A DNA stretch of 64,000 nucleotides from Puia sp. (GTDB lineage Bacteria; Bacteroidota; Bacteroidia; Chitinophagales; Chitinophagaceae). Made by a program: the position numbers and the translations under genes. The notes under the pieces are model-generated. The model was not told where the DNA came from. It did not search any database and saw only the letters and a program-made list of their open reading frames with translations. Location of the stretch: assembly GCA_031292515.1 (NCBI GenBank), contig JARLGZ010000066.1, positions 21,506 through 85,505 on the forward strand, read 5' to 3'. Positions 34,132 to 42,903 of this stretch are shown here, one piece after another (within the stretch, counting starts at the first letter, position 1; the number at the start of each line of letters is the position of its first letter).

Positions 34132-36249
34132 CTATTTCTTTTCAACGATTCTGTCAAAAACAATAACCCTTCCCAGGGCGTCAATGCCCTCGACATGTAT
34201 CCGAAACCGGGTTGTAAAATTGTTATTCATAAAACGGATGGTGATCCGGTTGCGCTCTACCGGTGACCAGTAAAGTGTCCACCGGTTGTCCCCATAGGGG
34301 TGAAACGTTTTTATACTCGCAAAACCGGTGAGGGGTATTTGCCGAAGGCGGGAGGGAAGATATTTCCAATCGTCCGGATGCCGGGTGTAAATCATAATAG
34401 CCGGGACCCCTCCAATTTCAGGTCCGTTGGAAGCCATCAGTTGCGGGATCGGAGGGGTGGGGGGAGGATTTTTTGGATGCGGTGGTGGAATTCCTTTGTC
34501 ATCCCCGTACAGTAATTTCTCCGCCGTATCGTCTTCATAATACTGTCTTTCGGCGAAGGGGTCTACAATCCTCATACTTTTGAGGTCCACGAAAATTGTG
34601 GCGACCGACGAAAGCGTCAGCATTGACAAATCGGTGTAGTTGATAGGGACGTCATCGACAAATACCACGCAACGTTTTCCGTTCAGTCGGGGAACCGGTT
34701 TTGGGTTTAGCATCGAATATCCAAAACCCGGGATACTGTCTTTTAGGCATTGCACGACATTGATGGCCGTCGTATCGGGACGCTCAACCAGGTCGACCAC
34801 CCACATGGGAGGAACGTCTCCGGGATCATACCGTTGCACCAGTTCATCCCGCCATTTGACCCATTCCTGGTTCTTATTGACCTTTATTTTGATGCCTTTT
34901 ATCTCCTTCGGGGCGAAGAATCCGCCGGGGCCACGCTGTGCCGCCGGTAGCTCGCTAAAAATAATGGATGTATCGTTCCGATACCCCGCCACAGAATCCG
35001 GCTGAAGCCAGGCAGGCAAATGAAAGGGGGGTACTTTTCTCGGAAAAAGCGTAACCTGAATATCGTCGGCGTTCCATTTGTGATTGTTCCGCTGCAGATC
35101 CAGCCTCGCCGTTTCATCGAAATAGAGGTTCTCCAGGTGGAACCGGCCCAGGCCATCGAGGGGAAGGACCATCAGCATATTCCTTACGGGGTCCCGCCAA
35201 AGGTCCCCGACCAATTCTCTCACCGGTAAGGTCTTCCCCTTCCCGGTCGTGGCCCTGCCCTCAAATTCCAGGTATTTCGAATCGATCCGGAGGACACTAT
35301 CCTCCTGCTGATTGGGAAGAGACCCTATACTTAGGGCGTCCGCCAGACTGAAGGGCGGGGCCGGTTCTTTGTCGGCATCCGTGACGCTTACCGTGACATT
35401 GCACAGCAGGGTATCTGCAAGCGTAATTTGCCAGACATTGATCCCGTTTGGTTGGGTACTCACCGTGTCCAGTCTGCAATAAATAGAATCCCGTTGAACA
35501 GGGTCCAGGTAGATCCTGTCGGTTTTAAGAATTTTTGCACTATCAAGCAGGTTGAGCAGCAGGTACCCCCGAACATTCATCAGGTGCATTTTTATTCGTA
35601 TCCAGGGTTTATCGGTCGTGAGTACCAACCGGGTGGAATCGGCCGGCAGGCTACTCCCTTTGATGCGAAGTGTCAACGGGCGCCCCCAACCGGTGAACAG
35701 ACTGTTCCCCCGGATCAGGCAGGTCACGCTATCCTTCATCACGGAGCTTCGTAGAGAGATCCCCGGTTCATTCCCGAAAACAGTGTCACGGGGCGGTAAG
35801 ACAGCGGCATAATCCCGTTGCGTCGAGTACTTTCCAGGGTTATATACGGTGACAGGGTAGTAGAGGCAGGTTCCTGAATCCCGGGAATATTGGTAGCTTG
35901 TCATCGGTCGGATGAAGAGCTTTTGGGTGGCGAGCGTATCGGGGAGGACGATCTGGCCGATCCCAAAGGAGCCGGGAACGTGTTGCCGATCACTCACCAA
36001 CATGCTTTTTTGAGAAACCACCAATTGGCCGGTCGTATCGAAGACATCGATATAAAGAACAGTCGACGGGGAATGGGGGAGTAGGTCGTCCGTCACCTGG
36101 GATCTGTACCAAAGGGTATCTCCCGCGCGGCATTGTGTTTTATCGAGTGAAAGGTAGGCGCGTTCCTGGTTTTCCAGCAAGGTTCTGATAAACGGATGCA
36201 ATAGGGGGAGTAGAAAATAAAACCAGCATTGAAGAACGAAAGAGTCCAT
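34132..36249 (-). CDS. Secreted MG2/TonB-plug-like protein (705 aa)
   Basis: The N-terminal hydrophobic stretch is a signal sequence. An alpha-2-macroglobulin MG2-like opening follows (ERAYLSLDKTQCRAGDTLWY, about 29-48). Beta-rich Ig-like domains fill the middle, with FQLEN-like carboxypeptidase-regulatory segments (DGLGRFHLENLYF). The C-terminal third resembles the plug domain of TonB receptors (GKRCVVFVDDVPINYTDLSM). Bacteroidota encode many such proteins without a barrel; they are thought to work at the outer membrane with TonB systems. A proline-rich stretch (IPPPHPKNPPPTPPIPQ) lies near 590-610. The exact role is unknown. Confidence 0.7.
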   Translation of the reverse strand: MDSFVLQCWFYFLLPLLHPFIRTLLENQERAYLSLDKTQCRAGDTLWYRSQVTDDLLPHSPSTVLYIDVFDTTGQLVVSQKSMLVSDRQHVPGSFGIGQIVLPDTLATQKLFIRPMTSYQYSRDSGTCLYYPVTVYNPGKYSTQRDYAAVLPPRDTVFGNEPGISLRSSVMKDSVTCLIRGNSLFTGWGRPLTLRIKGSSLPADSTRLVLTTDKPWIRIKMHLMNVRGYLLLNLLDSAKILKTDRIYLDPVQRDSIYCRLDTVSTQPNGINVWQITLADTLLCNVTVSVTDADKEPAPPFSLADALSIGSLPNQQEDSVLRIDSKYLEFEGRATTGKGKTLPVRELVGDLWRDPVRNMLMVLPLDGLGRFHLENLYFDETARLDLQRNNHKWNADDIQVTLFPRKVPPFHLPAWLQPDSVAGYRNDTSIIFSELPAAQRGPGGFFAPKEIKGIKIKVNKNQEWVKWRDELVQRYDPGDVPPMWVVDLVERPDTTAINVVQCLKDSIPGFGYSMLNPKPVPRLNGKRCVVFVDDVPINYTDLSMLTLSSVATIFVDLKSMRIVDPFAERQYYEDDTAEKLLYGDDKGIPPPHPKNPPPTPPIPQLMASNGPEIGGVPAIMIYTRHPDDWKYLPSRLRQIPLTGFASIKTFHPYGDNRWTLYWSPVERNRITIRFMNNNFTTRFRIHVEGIDALGRVIVFDRIVEKK

Positions 36250-36576
36250 AAATCTTGTATTGGCAAAACCTATATAACAACTTTGCGGTCTTTTCTAACC
36301 CATTCCCGCACCGTGAAATAATTGTTGCCAGGAGGTGGCTTAGCGCTAGTAGCGGAGCAAGCTACCAATGGGGAATAGGAGCTTATATTGAACGCTCGAA
36401 TCCGGGAATGGGGTCTATCGGGGATATTTCTGGAAAATCCGGTAAAACAATTTTGCTACCCAAAGTAACCAATGCAATCCGGAATATTTTTTCCGGATGG
36501 TTTTTTAGACTCACAAACAGAAAATTCCAAAAATGAATTCCTAATTTGTAGGTGTTGTAACCAATTCAAACACACC
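36250..36576. other. Divergent intergenic region
   Basis: About 330 bp between the MG2-like gene (minus) and the sigma factor gene (plus). On the minus strand a TATAGGTTTTG sequence about 27 bp before the start at 36249 is a near match to the Bacteroidota -7 element TAnnTTTG. No gene is visible. Confidence 0.35.
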
Positions 36577-37155
36577 ATGCCAGACCACGAAATAGGCCTT
36601 CCGTTGATGGAACGGTTCCATAAAGGAGATATGAAAGCTGTCGAAGAGATATTTTTCGAATACCATTCGCGCTTTTGCTGGTTCGCCTATAATATCCTCG
36701 ATGATGAAATTATGGCTAAGCAGGTGGTCGCTGACGCTTTTATGGAGGCTGTTAATACCCGGGAGCGATTTGCGAATACTGCCGATCTTCGTATATTTTG
36801 TTATCGACACATTTTTAAGAATTGCGTCCAAGCGCTAATGCGACGAAAGCCGGATCAGCTGAATCGCCGCCAGCAATGGCTTATCAAAGAGACGCATCAG
36901 GAGGACGAAGAGTCCCGGCGGGCGGAATTATTGGCGTACAAAAAAGACGTTGCATTTTATGCCGAATATTTTGGAATACTATCTGCTGAAATCAATCGAC
37001 GACCCAAGAAATACCAGGCAATCATTCGCAACCAGCTTGGCGGCGTTCCCATTGAACAAACCAGTCAGGAATTGGGAATTAGTACTGCCGAGGTCAGTCT
37101 GATCAAAAAACGTATCGCTGACGATTTACGAAATATGCAGCTTTTGCCGAGCTGA
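36577..37155 (+). CDS. ECF-type RNA polymerase sigma factor (orphan)
   Basis: 192 aa from the ATG at 36577 (MPDHEIGLPLMERFHKGDMK); the frame extends upstream to 36472 without a better start. Region 2 is visible (FHKGDMKAVEEIFFEYHSRF, LDDEIMAKQVVADAFMEAV), followed by region 4 with a helix-turn-helix (RPKKYQAIIRNQLGG, EQTSQELGISTAEVSLIKKR). Divergence from classic SigE-like ECFs is marked. No FecR anti-sigma gene lies next to it; the neighbour is a convergent outer-membrane candidate. Confidence 0.75.
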   Translation: MPDHEIGLPLMERFHKGDMKAVEEIFFEYHSRFCWFAYNILDDEIMAKQVVADAFMEAVNTRERFANTADLRIFCYRHIFKNCVQALMRRKPDQLNRRQQWLIKETHQEDEESRRAELLAYKKDVAFYAEYFGILSAEINRRPKKYQAIIRNQLGGVPIEQTSQELGISTAEVSLIKKRIADDLRNMQLLPS

Positions 37156-37299
37156 TAATTTTCAAGAGAAATATCAATTGCCCGGTCGGCGTCCCTTTCA
37201 ATTTCCTTTCAGTCTCTCAGCATTCGGCGATATCGGGGTGAATAATCCGAAAACACTCCGGGCTCTTCAGAACCCCTTTATTTCAAAAACGTTTTCAGC

Positions 37300-37339
37300 G
37301 AGCAAGGGAGGCCGTTTAAAATACAAACGGCCTCCGCTC
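37300..37339. terminator. Bidirectional terminator between convergent genes
   Basis: GGAGGCCGTTT (37307-37317) pairs perfectly with AAACGGCCTCC (37325-37335), with an outer GAGC/GCTC pair. The A- and T-rich stem base can serve transcription from both sides. It lies between the sigma gene (ends 37155) and the minus-strand gene ending at 37419. Confidence 0.7.
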
Positions 37340-37418
37340 GAAAATCGCCATCAACAAAACATTCAATCCCAGAGACTGGGCAATCCATTATTCCACTCAT
37401 CCGACCGGTGCGCCCGGA

Positions 37419-38687
37419 CTATTTTCCCTTTGGGGATTTTACAAAGTGGTACAGGACGCTAAAGGTATAGGTCCTTGGTGTGAGATTAAAACTATTTGCC
37501 TCCGAGAAATCACCCAGGATCAGCCCGGACAAAGAACATTCAAATTGCCGGTTCACGCGTACGCCCACGCACAGATGGGCATTTATCCATCCGCTTTCCA
37601 TCTTCAGGTAGTTTTTATCGGTGCCTTCCGGAAGTGTTTGATTCATCTGGTTCTCGCGGTAGAATGCGAAAGCATATCCCACCGAAGCGCCCGCATACAA
37701 CCGCCAGCGGGTGGTCTGACTGAAGTGATACAGAAAACCGAGCTCCGGCTCGATATTCGTTTGTTTGATGATATAGCTTACCTGGTCGGCGGTAGAAGTA
37801 GTCGCTGGGCCGCTGCCATTGTAATAGTCGCTGGAATAGGTCACGGCCAGGCGAAGCACGGATTTTTCAAAGTCGCCGGAACCGGTAAAGTCCACACCGG
37901 CGCTAAACGACGGGGTGATCCGATTGGAAAAGTGGATATACTGCAGGAAGTCTTCCGTTCCACTGACCGACAGCTTGGTAAGGCCGATCCCCGGCCCGGC
38001 GAATGCCCGCAGGTAATGCCGGGTCGTTCTTTCAGAGGAATAGGCCACGTTCTTTTGCTGTCCGTTTAACGCTTCCACGATCCCGGAGAGCGATTCCCGG
38101 GTATATTCGGCCGTTTCTATCTTCTCAAACAACTCGATGCGTCCCACTTGGGTGGCCGCTTTTCTCAGCTGGCGCTTAAATCCTTCCTTCCCGCCGTCAT
38201 CGCCTTCCTGCAACCCGATGTAGTGGCCGGCGCTGTCCTGCAGGTAGAAGATCCAGGCGGATCCCTTGTAGGAATACAGGCTGGCCGCAGTGCCCTTTAC
38301 CAGCACCTGGAGAAATACGGTATCCATCGCGCCCGCAGAATTTCCATCCGTTACGAGATCCCCGGCCGCCGCCGCCGGAAGTACGCCTTCTACGAGATGG
38401 GGCAGGACGGCCCGCTGATAAGCTCTATATCCAAAGATCTGAAAGGACTGAAGATCTGAGGCGGAATAAGTCTCTCCTTTCTTTTGTGCCGAGTCGCGGT
38501 AAAATTCAATGGTCTCGGGATTGCGCGACCAACCGTTATACCGGATCCAGCCGAACGCCGAATCGCCGTTATTCAGAAATACAACAGACCTTCTTTTGGA
38601 TGTCTGCGCTTTTGCGCTTAGGAAAATGGCACAAAAGAGGATGGGCATTGAACACTTGAACGCCACCCGGGTAGCTTGATTTATCAT
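37419..38687 (-). CDS. Exported protein with C-terminal beta-barrel-like domain
   Basis: 422 aa with a signal peptide (ILFCAIFLSAKAQ, cleaved near residue 28). The N-terminal half begins RRSVVFLNNGDSAFGWIRYN, seen in Bacteroidota exported proteins that report on 'DSxxGxI' motifs. From about residue 225 the sequence alternates polar and hydrophobic residues (HYLRAFAGPGIGLTKLS, RLYAGASVGYAFAFYR, FSVLYHFVK) like an outer-membrane beta-barrel ending with an aromatic. No enzyme motif. Its role may be structural or as a sensor. Confidence 0.65.
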   Translation of the reverse strand: MINQATRVAFKCSMPILFCAIFLSAKAQTSKRRSVVFLNNGDSAFGWIRYNGWSRNPETIEFYRDSAQKKGETYSASDLQSFQIFGYRAYQRAVLPHLVEGVLPAAAAGDLVTDGNSAGAMDTVFLQVLVKGTAASLYSYKGSAWIFYLQDSAGHYIGLQEGDDGGKEGFKRQLRKAATQVGRIELFEKIETAEYTRESLSGIVEALNGQQKNVAYSSERTTRHYLRAFAGPGIGLTKLSVSGTEDFLQYIHFSNRITPSFSAGVDFTGSGDFEKSVLRLAVTYSSDYYNGSGPATTSTADQVSYIIKQTNIEPELGFLYHFSQTTRWRLYAGASVGYAFAFYRENQMNQTLPEGTDKNYLKMESGWINAHLCVGVRVNRQFECSLSGLILGDFSEANSFNLTPRTYTFSVLYHFVKSPKGK

Positions 38688-39531
38688 GAGGCAAGTTTTA
38701 AATGGATAAGGACATCCTTTTGGAAAGAACGATCGTGTATGCTGTTTGTTTTGGTATTTACAATGGGTGTCACCAGGCGATTAAAACAATCGAGCCATCC
38801 GAAGTAACCATTGCAAAGGGATTTTTTTTTCACGGCGAACGCCGAAAATAGCCTGTGGCCGATTTAGACCATAATGTATCCAATGCCTGAACATAACGTC
38901 GCCAATATAGAAGCGAGGCGCCATCAAGATGTAAACGATAGGGACTATGGCTGTCATACGGAAGGAGCAGGGACGTTTTGAAAGAATATGCGAAGAAAGC
39001 AACCCCGCTCAATTACATGCGCAGGCAGGTCATCGTTCGATACGATAAGATTGGCATATTGCTGATGACCGGTAAGTCCGGCGAGGAGAGATCGACCGGG
39101 AATATTTTTTAAGGCGGATGGAGGATGATCGCTTTCGGAAGTAGTCGAAACCTCCTATGGCCTTGCATTAACGTATCATCTTTACCATTTCTCTAAAAAG
39201 AATGAGGATACTACACGTGATCCGGAAGTGTGCTTTATGGCTGTAAAGCTGCCGGGTGCAGAAGAAGGGAAAAATTCTTTTCTTATTTTTCCCTATTACC
39301 TGGACAGGATGATGCAGGTAAGGAAGAGGAAAGTATTTCATTTGAGGAAGACAAGATTTACACCTTCCGAAAATCCCTACAAAAAAACACTACCTATTTG
39401 CCGGGCAATCGTTGGAAAGTATCCATTTGCAGGGTTTCCTGTCTAAGAGGACAATGCTACTGCAGTAACAGGCCTGGCAGTCTCCATTGCCCTAACCTGC
39501 CTATCCTGGCTGAATCTTTTAAAAAAAATTG
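38688..39531. other. Long intergenic stretch, no convincing gene
   Basis: About 840 bp. Short frames on both strands lack protein-like sequence or starts. There is a G/C-poor run of nine T near 38822. I see no repeat, tRNA or terminator that I can defend. It may hold the promoter of the 37419-38687 gene and decayed sequence. Confidence 0.4.
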
Positions 39532-39765
39532 CTATTCTTTTCCCGTCAACAAGATCCTTAGCTTTACCAACCTCTCAGCAACCGGACGTTGCAGAATCAG
39601 CGGCTGTTCCGATTTGAGTATCATCAGAGAGGTATCTATAAACCTTTTCATATCCGTAATCTTTGTTCCCGGTGCAAGTGCGATGTTGTCCGGTAAATCC
39701 TTTCTCTCCTCAAAGTAATTCAGCAATTCCTTTATGCCCTCGGGTGTCAACAGCTCCATCCTCAT
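39532..39765 (-). CDS. Small DUF6965-like protein (77 aa)
   Basis: The pattern TPEGIKELLNYFEERKDLPD, then IALAPGTKITDMKRFIDTSL and RPVAERLVKLRILL, fits the small helical family annotated DUF6965 in Bacteroidota. It is cytosolic with no signal peptide. It stands alone between two non-coding stretches. Function unknown; the family name is from memory of its pattern, not a search. Confidence 0.6.
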   Translation of the reverse strand: MRMELLTPEGIKELLNYFEERKDLPDNIALAPGTKITDMKRFIDTSLMILKSEQPLILQRPVAERLVKLRILLTGKE

Positions 39766-39967
39766 CTATTTTTAATTTCGTTCTATAGTGGTCTCTTTCT
39801 TCCACAACCTTTTTAAAGATACATTCAAAACCTATTAGGCCGGCTATTCCTTTCGATTATTCTAATTGAGAGGTCGAAGATGGTGGCGTCATTTTGGACG
39901 AAGCGTTATATAGGGGAGACATACATAAACATTTTGTGGTTGAGTTCTTATCAGAGATTGACTAGTA

Positions 39968-40050
39968 TTTTACGAAAATTAATATTTTGCTTGCATCTTT
40001 GTGTTTTCTATAAACAAACCAAAAAACTTTTGTAGAAAATCTTCGTAAAA
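39968..40050. repeat. Two overlapping inverted repeats in A/T-rich DNA
   Basis: TTTTACGAA (39968-39976) pairs with TTCGTAAAA (40042-40050), and TTTTCTA (40004-40010) with TAGAAAA (40033-40039). Both lie in the 560-bp gap upstream of the sigma factor gene. They could form a cruciform or RNA hairpin, or bind a regulator. The rest of 39766-40328 holds the palindrome and promoter listed separately and no gene. Confidence 0.4.
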
Positions 40051-40112
40051 ATTCAAATTAACAAAACCTTAAAATGCCGAGACTTCTTTTTCCTTTAGTT
40101 TTCCATCGGTAA

Positions 40113-40128
40113 AAATACGTAGGTATTT
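40113..40128. promoter_or_regulatory. Palindromic box AAATAC-GTAG-GTATTT
   Basis: A perfect 6-bp inverted repeat with a 4-bp centre lies about 200 bp before the sigma gene at 40329. It shares ACGTAG with the palindrome at 34042-34058, so both may be sites for the same type of regulator. Inference only. Confidence 0.35.
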
Positions 40129-40237
40129 ATACTTGGGCATATTTAGGTACTGGATTCAAATAAGGTCTATTTTTAACCAATAGTGATCTTTGGTGAAAGG
40201 ATGACAAATAGAGTGGGTTCCGGTTTTAAATTGGTGG

Positions 40238-40263
40238 TTGTATGTGACCATTCTGTAACTTTG
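40238..40263 (+). promoter_or_regulatory. Candidate Bacteroidota-type promoter for the sigma/FecR operon
   Basis: TAACTTTG at 40256-40263 matches the Bacteroidota -7 consensus TAnnTTTG exactly. A TTG lies at 40238-40240 (spacing 15) and another at 40231-40233 (spacing 22). This is 66 bp before the ATG at 40329 and is the best promoter match I found in the window. Confidence 0.5.
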
Positions 40264-40328
40264 AAAACGGCAACAGGCAAGACGCCGTACTTATATTGAC
40301 AAATCAAGGAACCTGAAAAATCTGTAAA

Positions 40329-40982
40329 ATGCCCTTAATAAGTCCAGGGGATTGGGAAAAGTTTGAACAAGCAGTCAATGATCTGAGGAATGGATCCGAG
40401 GAAGGCTTTACCTATATTTTCAGGGCATTTTATAACAAGATGGTCACTTATTCCGTCTTACTTCTCGATGAAGGACAAATGGCGCCCCGGGATTACCGGG
40501 AATTCGCGAAAGATATCGTCTCGCCAATATTTCATAAAGTCTGGTCAAAACGGGCCGACTTTTCTTCTGCCGGAGCTTTAGTGAATTATCTGGTACTATC
40601 CACCAAAGGGAGTACCCTGAACTTCAAGAGAAAGGGAAAGTTGACGATCAACCGGCATATCGAATATATTAAAGGCAATAGCCCCGAAGATTCGATCATT
40701 TCCTATGACTTTGACCTGGAGGATGGCTTTAAAGATGCAAACTGGCAAAAGACCCTTTTGCTCTTCGATATCGACAAAGAGATACAAAAACTTCCTCCGC
40801 AGGAACAACGACTTATTGATCGTCGCCGGAAGGGTTTAGAGATGGAGGAAATCGCTACAGAGTTTGGCATCAGCAAACAATCCGCCTTTAACCTTCAGAC
40901 ACGAGCCATCAAAAGGCTGCAAAATGGGCTCTCAGGCAGCCTCTCCATCGCTATCTTATACCTCGCCACTGCCCTACGTTAA
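40329..40982 (+). CDS. ECF RNA polymerase sigma factor
   Basis: 217 aa. Region 2 (EGFTYIFRAFYNKMVTYSVL, FAKDIVSPIFHKVWSKR) and region 4 (LPPQEQRLIDRRRKGLEMEE, IATEFGISKQSAFNLQTRAI) are as in Bacteroidota ECF factors that work with FecR. The next gene is fecR-like and then susC with an STN domain, so it most likely transcribes the susCD operon when the receptor binds its ligand. The C terminus ends in a hydrophobic tail. Confidence 0.85.
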   Translation: MPLISPGDWEKFEQAVNDLRNGSEEGFTYIFRAFYNKMVTYSVLLLDEGQMAPRDYREFAKDIVSPIFHKVWSKRADFSSAGALVNYLVLSTKGSTLNFKRKGKLTINRHIEYIKGNSPEDSIISYDFDLEDGFKDANWQKTLLLFDIDKEIQKLPPQEQRLIDRRRKGLEMEEIATEFGISKQSAFNLQTRAIKRLQNGLSGSLSIAILYLATALR

Positions 40983-41044
40983 CGCGGATCTCCCGGGCCT
41001 GATGAACCCCCTTCTTTGAGGGCCAAATTCCAACTACATTCCTG

Positions 41045-41072
41045 GTTCAAAAAAAAGTTCAAAAAAAAGTTC
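41045..41072. repeat. GTTCAAAAAAAA tandem repeat
   Basis: GTTC recurs at 41045, 41057 and 41069, with eight A between each, a 12-bp period. It lies in the 176-bp gap between the sigma and fecR genes. The A-tracts may bend DNA or act as an upstream element for a separate fecR promoter. Confidence 0.5.
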
Positions 41073-41158
41073 CAAATCCATGGGTAGGATTTGCAGATAC
41101 TGGTTTAATGTCTGTATAGAAGGCCGCATAACAGGTCATGACATAAATCCAGGCAAAG

Positions 41159-42379
41159 ATGATAGAACCGGAGAAAGTATCGGAATTTCTGCAAATGGCA
41201 GCTCAAAAAATGTCGCTGCAAGTCCCGCTGACGCCTGATGAGCTGGATCAACTGGATGGACTCGTAGAGGAGGGGCTGCTTGAAAGAGAAGTGGCCGACG
41301 ATATCCGGAATGGCGTCTATGACGCCGGCATGATCGATCTTATCCGGCTTCTCGCCGATGAGGAAGAAGCGGATTTGGCAAAACAACTCGAAAAAATACG
41401 GGCCGATCGGCAGCCCATTCCTTTAACAAGGAATACCCGCAACGGAATTTGGTTGAAACGGATAGGGGGCTTCGCCGCCGCCATTTTGTTGTCGGCCGGG
41501 CTGGGTATCCTCTATAAAAACCTTCGCAATTCTTCGCAAGAAACCTCTTCCATAGAAGCCGTCGTGTCGATAATTCCCCCCGCCGTAAAAGGGGCATCGT
41601 TAAAATTGGCCGATGGATCTGTCGTTGCATTGGATAGCACTGCAGTGGGCAGCATCACCAACCAGGGCGGCAACCGGGTCGAAAAGAAAACGGGCGGCGC
41701 CATCGCTTACGAGAACGGCGCAAGTGCGGGGATCAATACCTTGTTTAACACGCTTACCACGGCCCGAGGGCAACGTTTTCAGGTCGACCTTCCCGATGGC
41801 ACAAAGGCTTGGCTCAATGCTGGCAGCAGCCTTACTTATTTCGCCAGGCTGGGGCAAAAAGATACCGAAAGAAGGGTCACCCTTCAGGGGGAAGCTTTCT
41901 TTGACGTCGCTCCCAATAAATCTGTTCCCTTTGTGGTAGTTGCCAACGGTACCCAAACAACGGTGTTGGGCACTCATTTCAATGTGGCTGCCTACCCCGA
42001 AGAGTCCGCCGTTTCCATTACCCTTTTGCGGGGGAGTGTTCGGGTCGCCCATGAAAAGAATACCCAAATCCTGAAACCCGGGCAGGCAGCGGTCAGCATA
42101 ACGGGAAAGGATGCCCTGCATGTAGACCCCGAGGCCGATACATCCAGGGCCATATCCTGGAAAGAGGGTTATTTTCAATTTGATGAACCATTGGATCAGG
42201 CCATGCGCGAATTGGCCCGGTGGTACAATGTCGGGTTGGACCTGCAGGGCAGCTTCCATGACCGTCTGGTAGCCCGGGAACCCCGCGAAGTGCCCCTGAG
42301 TGATGTGCTACGGAAACTGGAAGAAATCGGCGCAGGCCATTTCAAGATAGTGAACAAGACGATCATTGTGACGCGGTAA
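41159..42379 (+). CDS. FecR-type anti-sigma factor
   Basis: 406 aa. A cytosolic N-terminal anti-sigma domain (about 1-95) is followed by one transmembrane helix (about 104-122: IGGFAAAILLSAGLGILY). The periplasmic FecR domain contains TTARGQRFQVDLPDGTKAWL, LNAGSSLTYF, RRVTLQGEAFFDVAPN and TTVLGTHFNVAAYPEE. A DUF4974-like STN-related end follows (FDEPLDQAMRELARWYNV, VPLSDVLRKLEE). It relays the signal from the TonB receptor's STN domain to the sigma factor. Length and order match the family. Confidence 0.92.
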   Translation: MIEPEKVSEFLQMAAQKMSLQVPLTPDELDQLDGLVEEGLLEREVADDIRNGVYDAGMIDLIRLLADEEEADLAKQLEKIRADRQPIPLTRNTRNGIWLKRIGGFAAAILLSAGLGILYKNLRNSSQETSSIEAVVSIIPPAVKGASLKLADGSVVALDSTAVGSITNQGGNRVEKKTGGAIAYENGASAGINTLFNTLTTARGQRFQVDLPDGTKAWLNAGSSLTYFARLGQKDTERRVTLQGEAFFDVAPNKSVPFVVVANGTQTTVLGTHFNVAAYPEESAVSITLLRGSVRVAHEKNTQILKPGQAAVSITGKDALHVDPEADTSRAISWKEGYFQFDEPLDQAMRELARWYNVGLDLQGSFHDRLVAREPREVPLSDVLRKLEEIGAGHFKIVNKTIIVTR

Positions 42380-42903
42380 AAAAGCTCCGTTTTAGAATCC
42401 AGCATCTGGTCATTCGATTGTAGTTCTGTCAAATAAAATGGTAAGGCATGATTCGCTGCATTCTTTCTACGCCCATACATCTCTGTGTGGGTGCTTCTAC
42501 TGCCCGATCCCCGGATTCAGTCCGGTGGTGGGATCGGCCAGATCTAACACCTAACAAAATCTATGAACCTGGTTTGCCTGCCAACAATTGTCAGGCAAGC
42601 ACATCTATATCATGGCAGCCTGATCGCGAGATCAACCCATGTTGATGAAAATGTATTTGTCTGAGGGTGATTTTTCCCCTTAAAACGGGGCTAAAACCAT
42701 ACAAAGGCTTTTCGTTTTCGTTCTATCTTACTGTTGCAATCAGTATCCTGAAAATAGCCGTCTGACGACCCTGCCTGCATAATGAAAAAAGCGATGCTAA
42801 AAGAAAACCGGAAGTGCGGACACACTCCCGGCGGGAATTTAGTTGAGATACTTTTTCAAGTTGGAAACCGGAATCATTATCAAATCAACCAAAACACAAA
42901 TTT
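42380..42903 (+). other. Leader region before susC
   Basis: About 520 bp without a gene. CCGGAAGTG (42808-42816) and CACTCCCGG (42823-42831) form an imperfect hairpin about 75 bp before the susC start. The promoter read by the sigma factor encoded at 40329 is expected in this region, but its consensus is unknown. Confidence 0.35.

Noticed and set aside
38781..39446. Short frames in the 38.7-39.5 kb gap
   Set aside because: Several small frames on both strands without protein-like composition; no evidence favours one of them.
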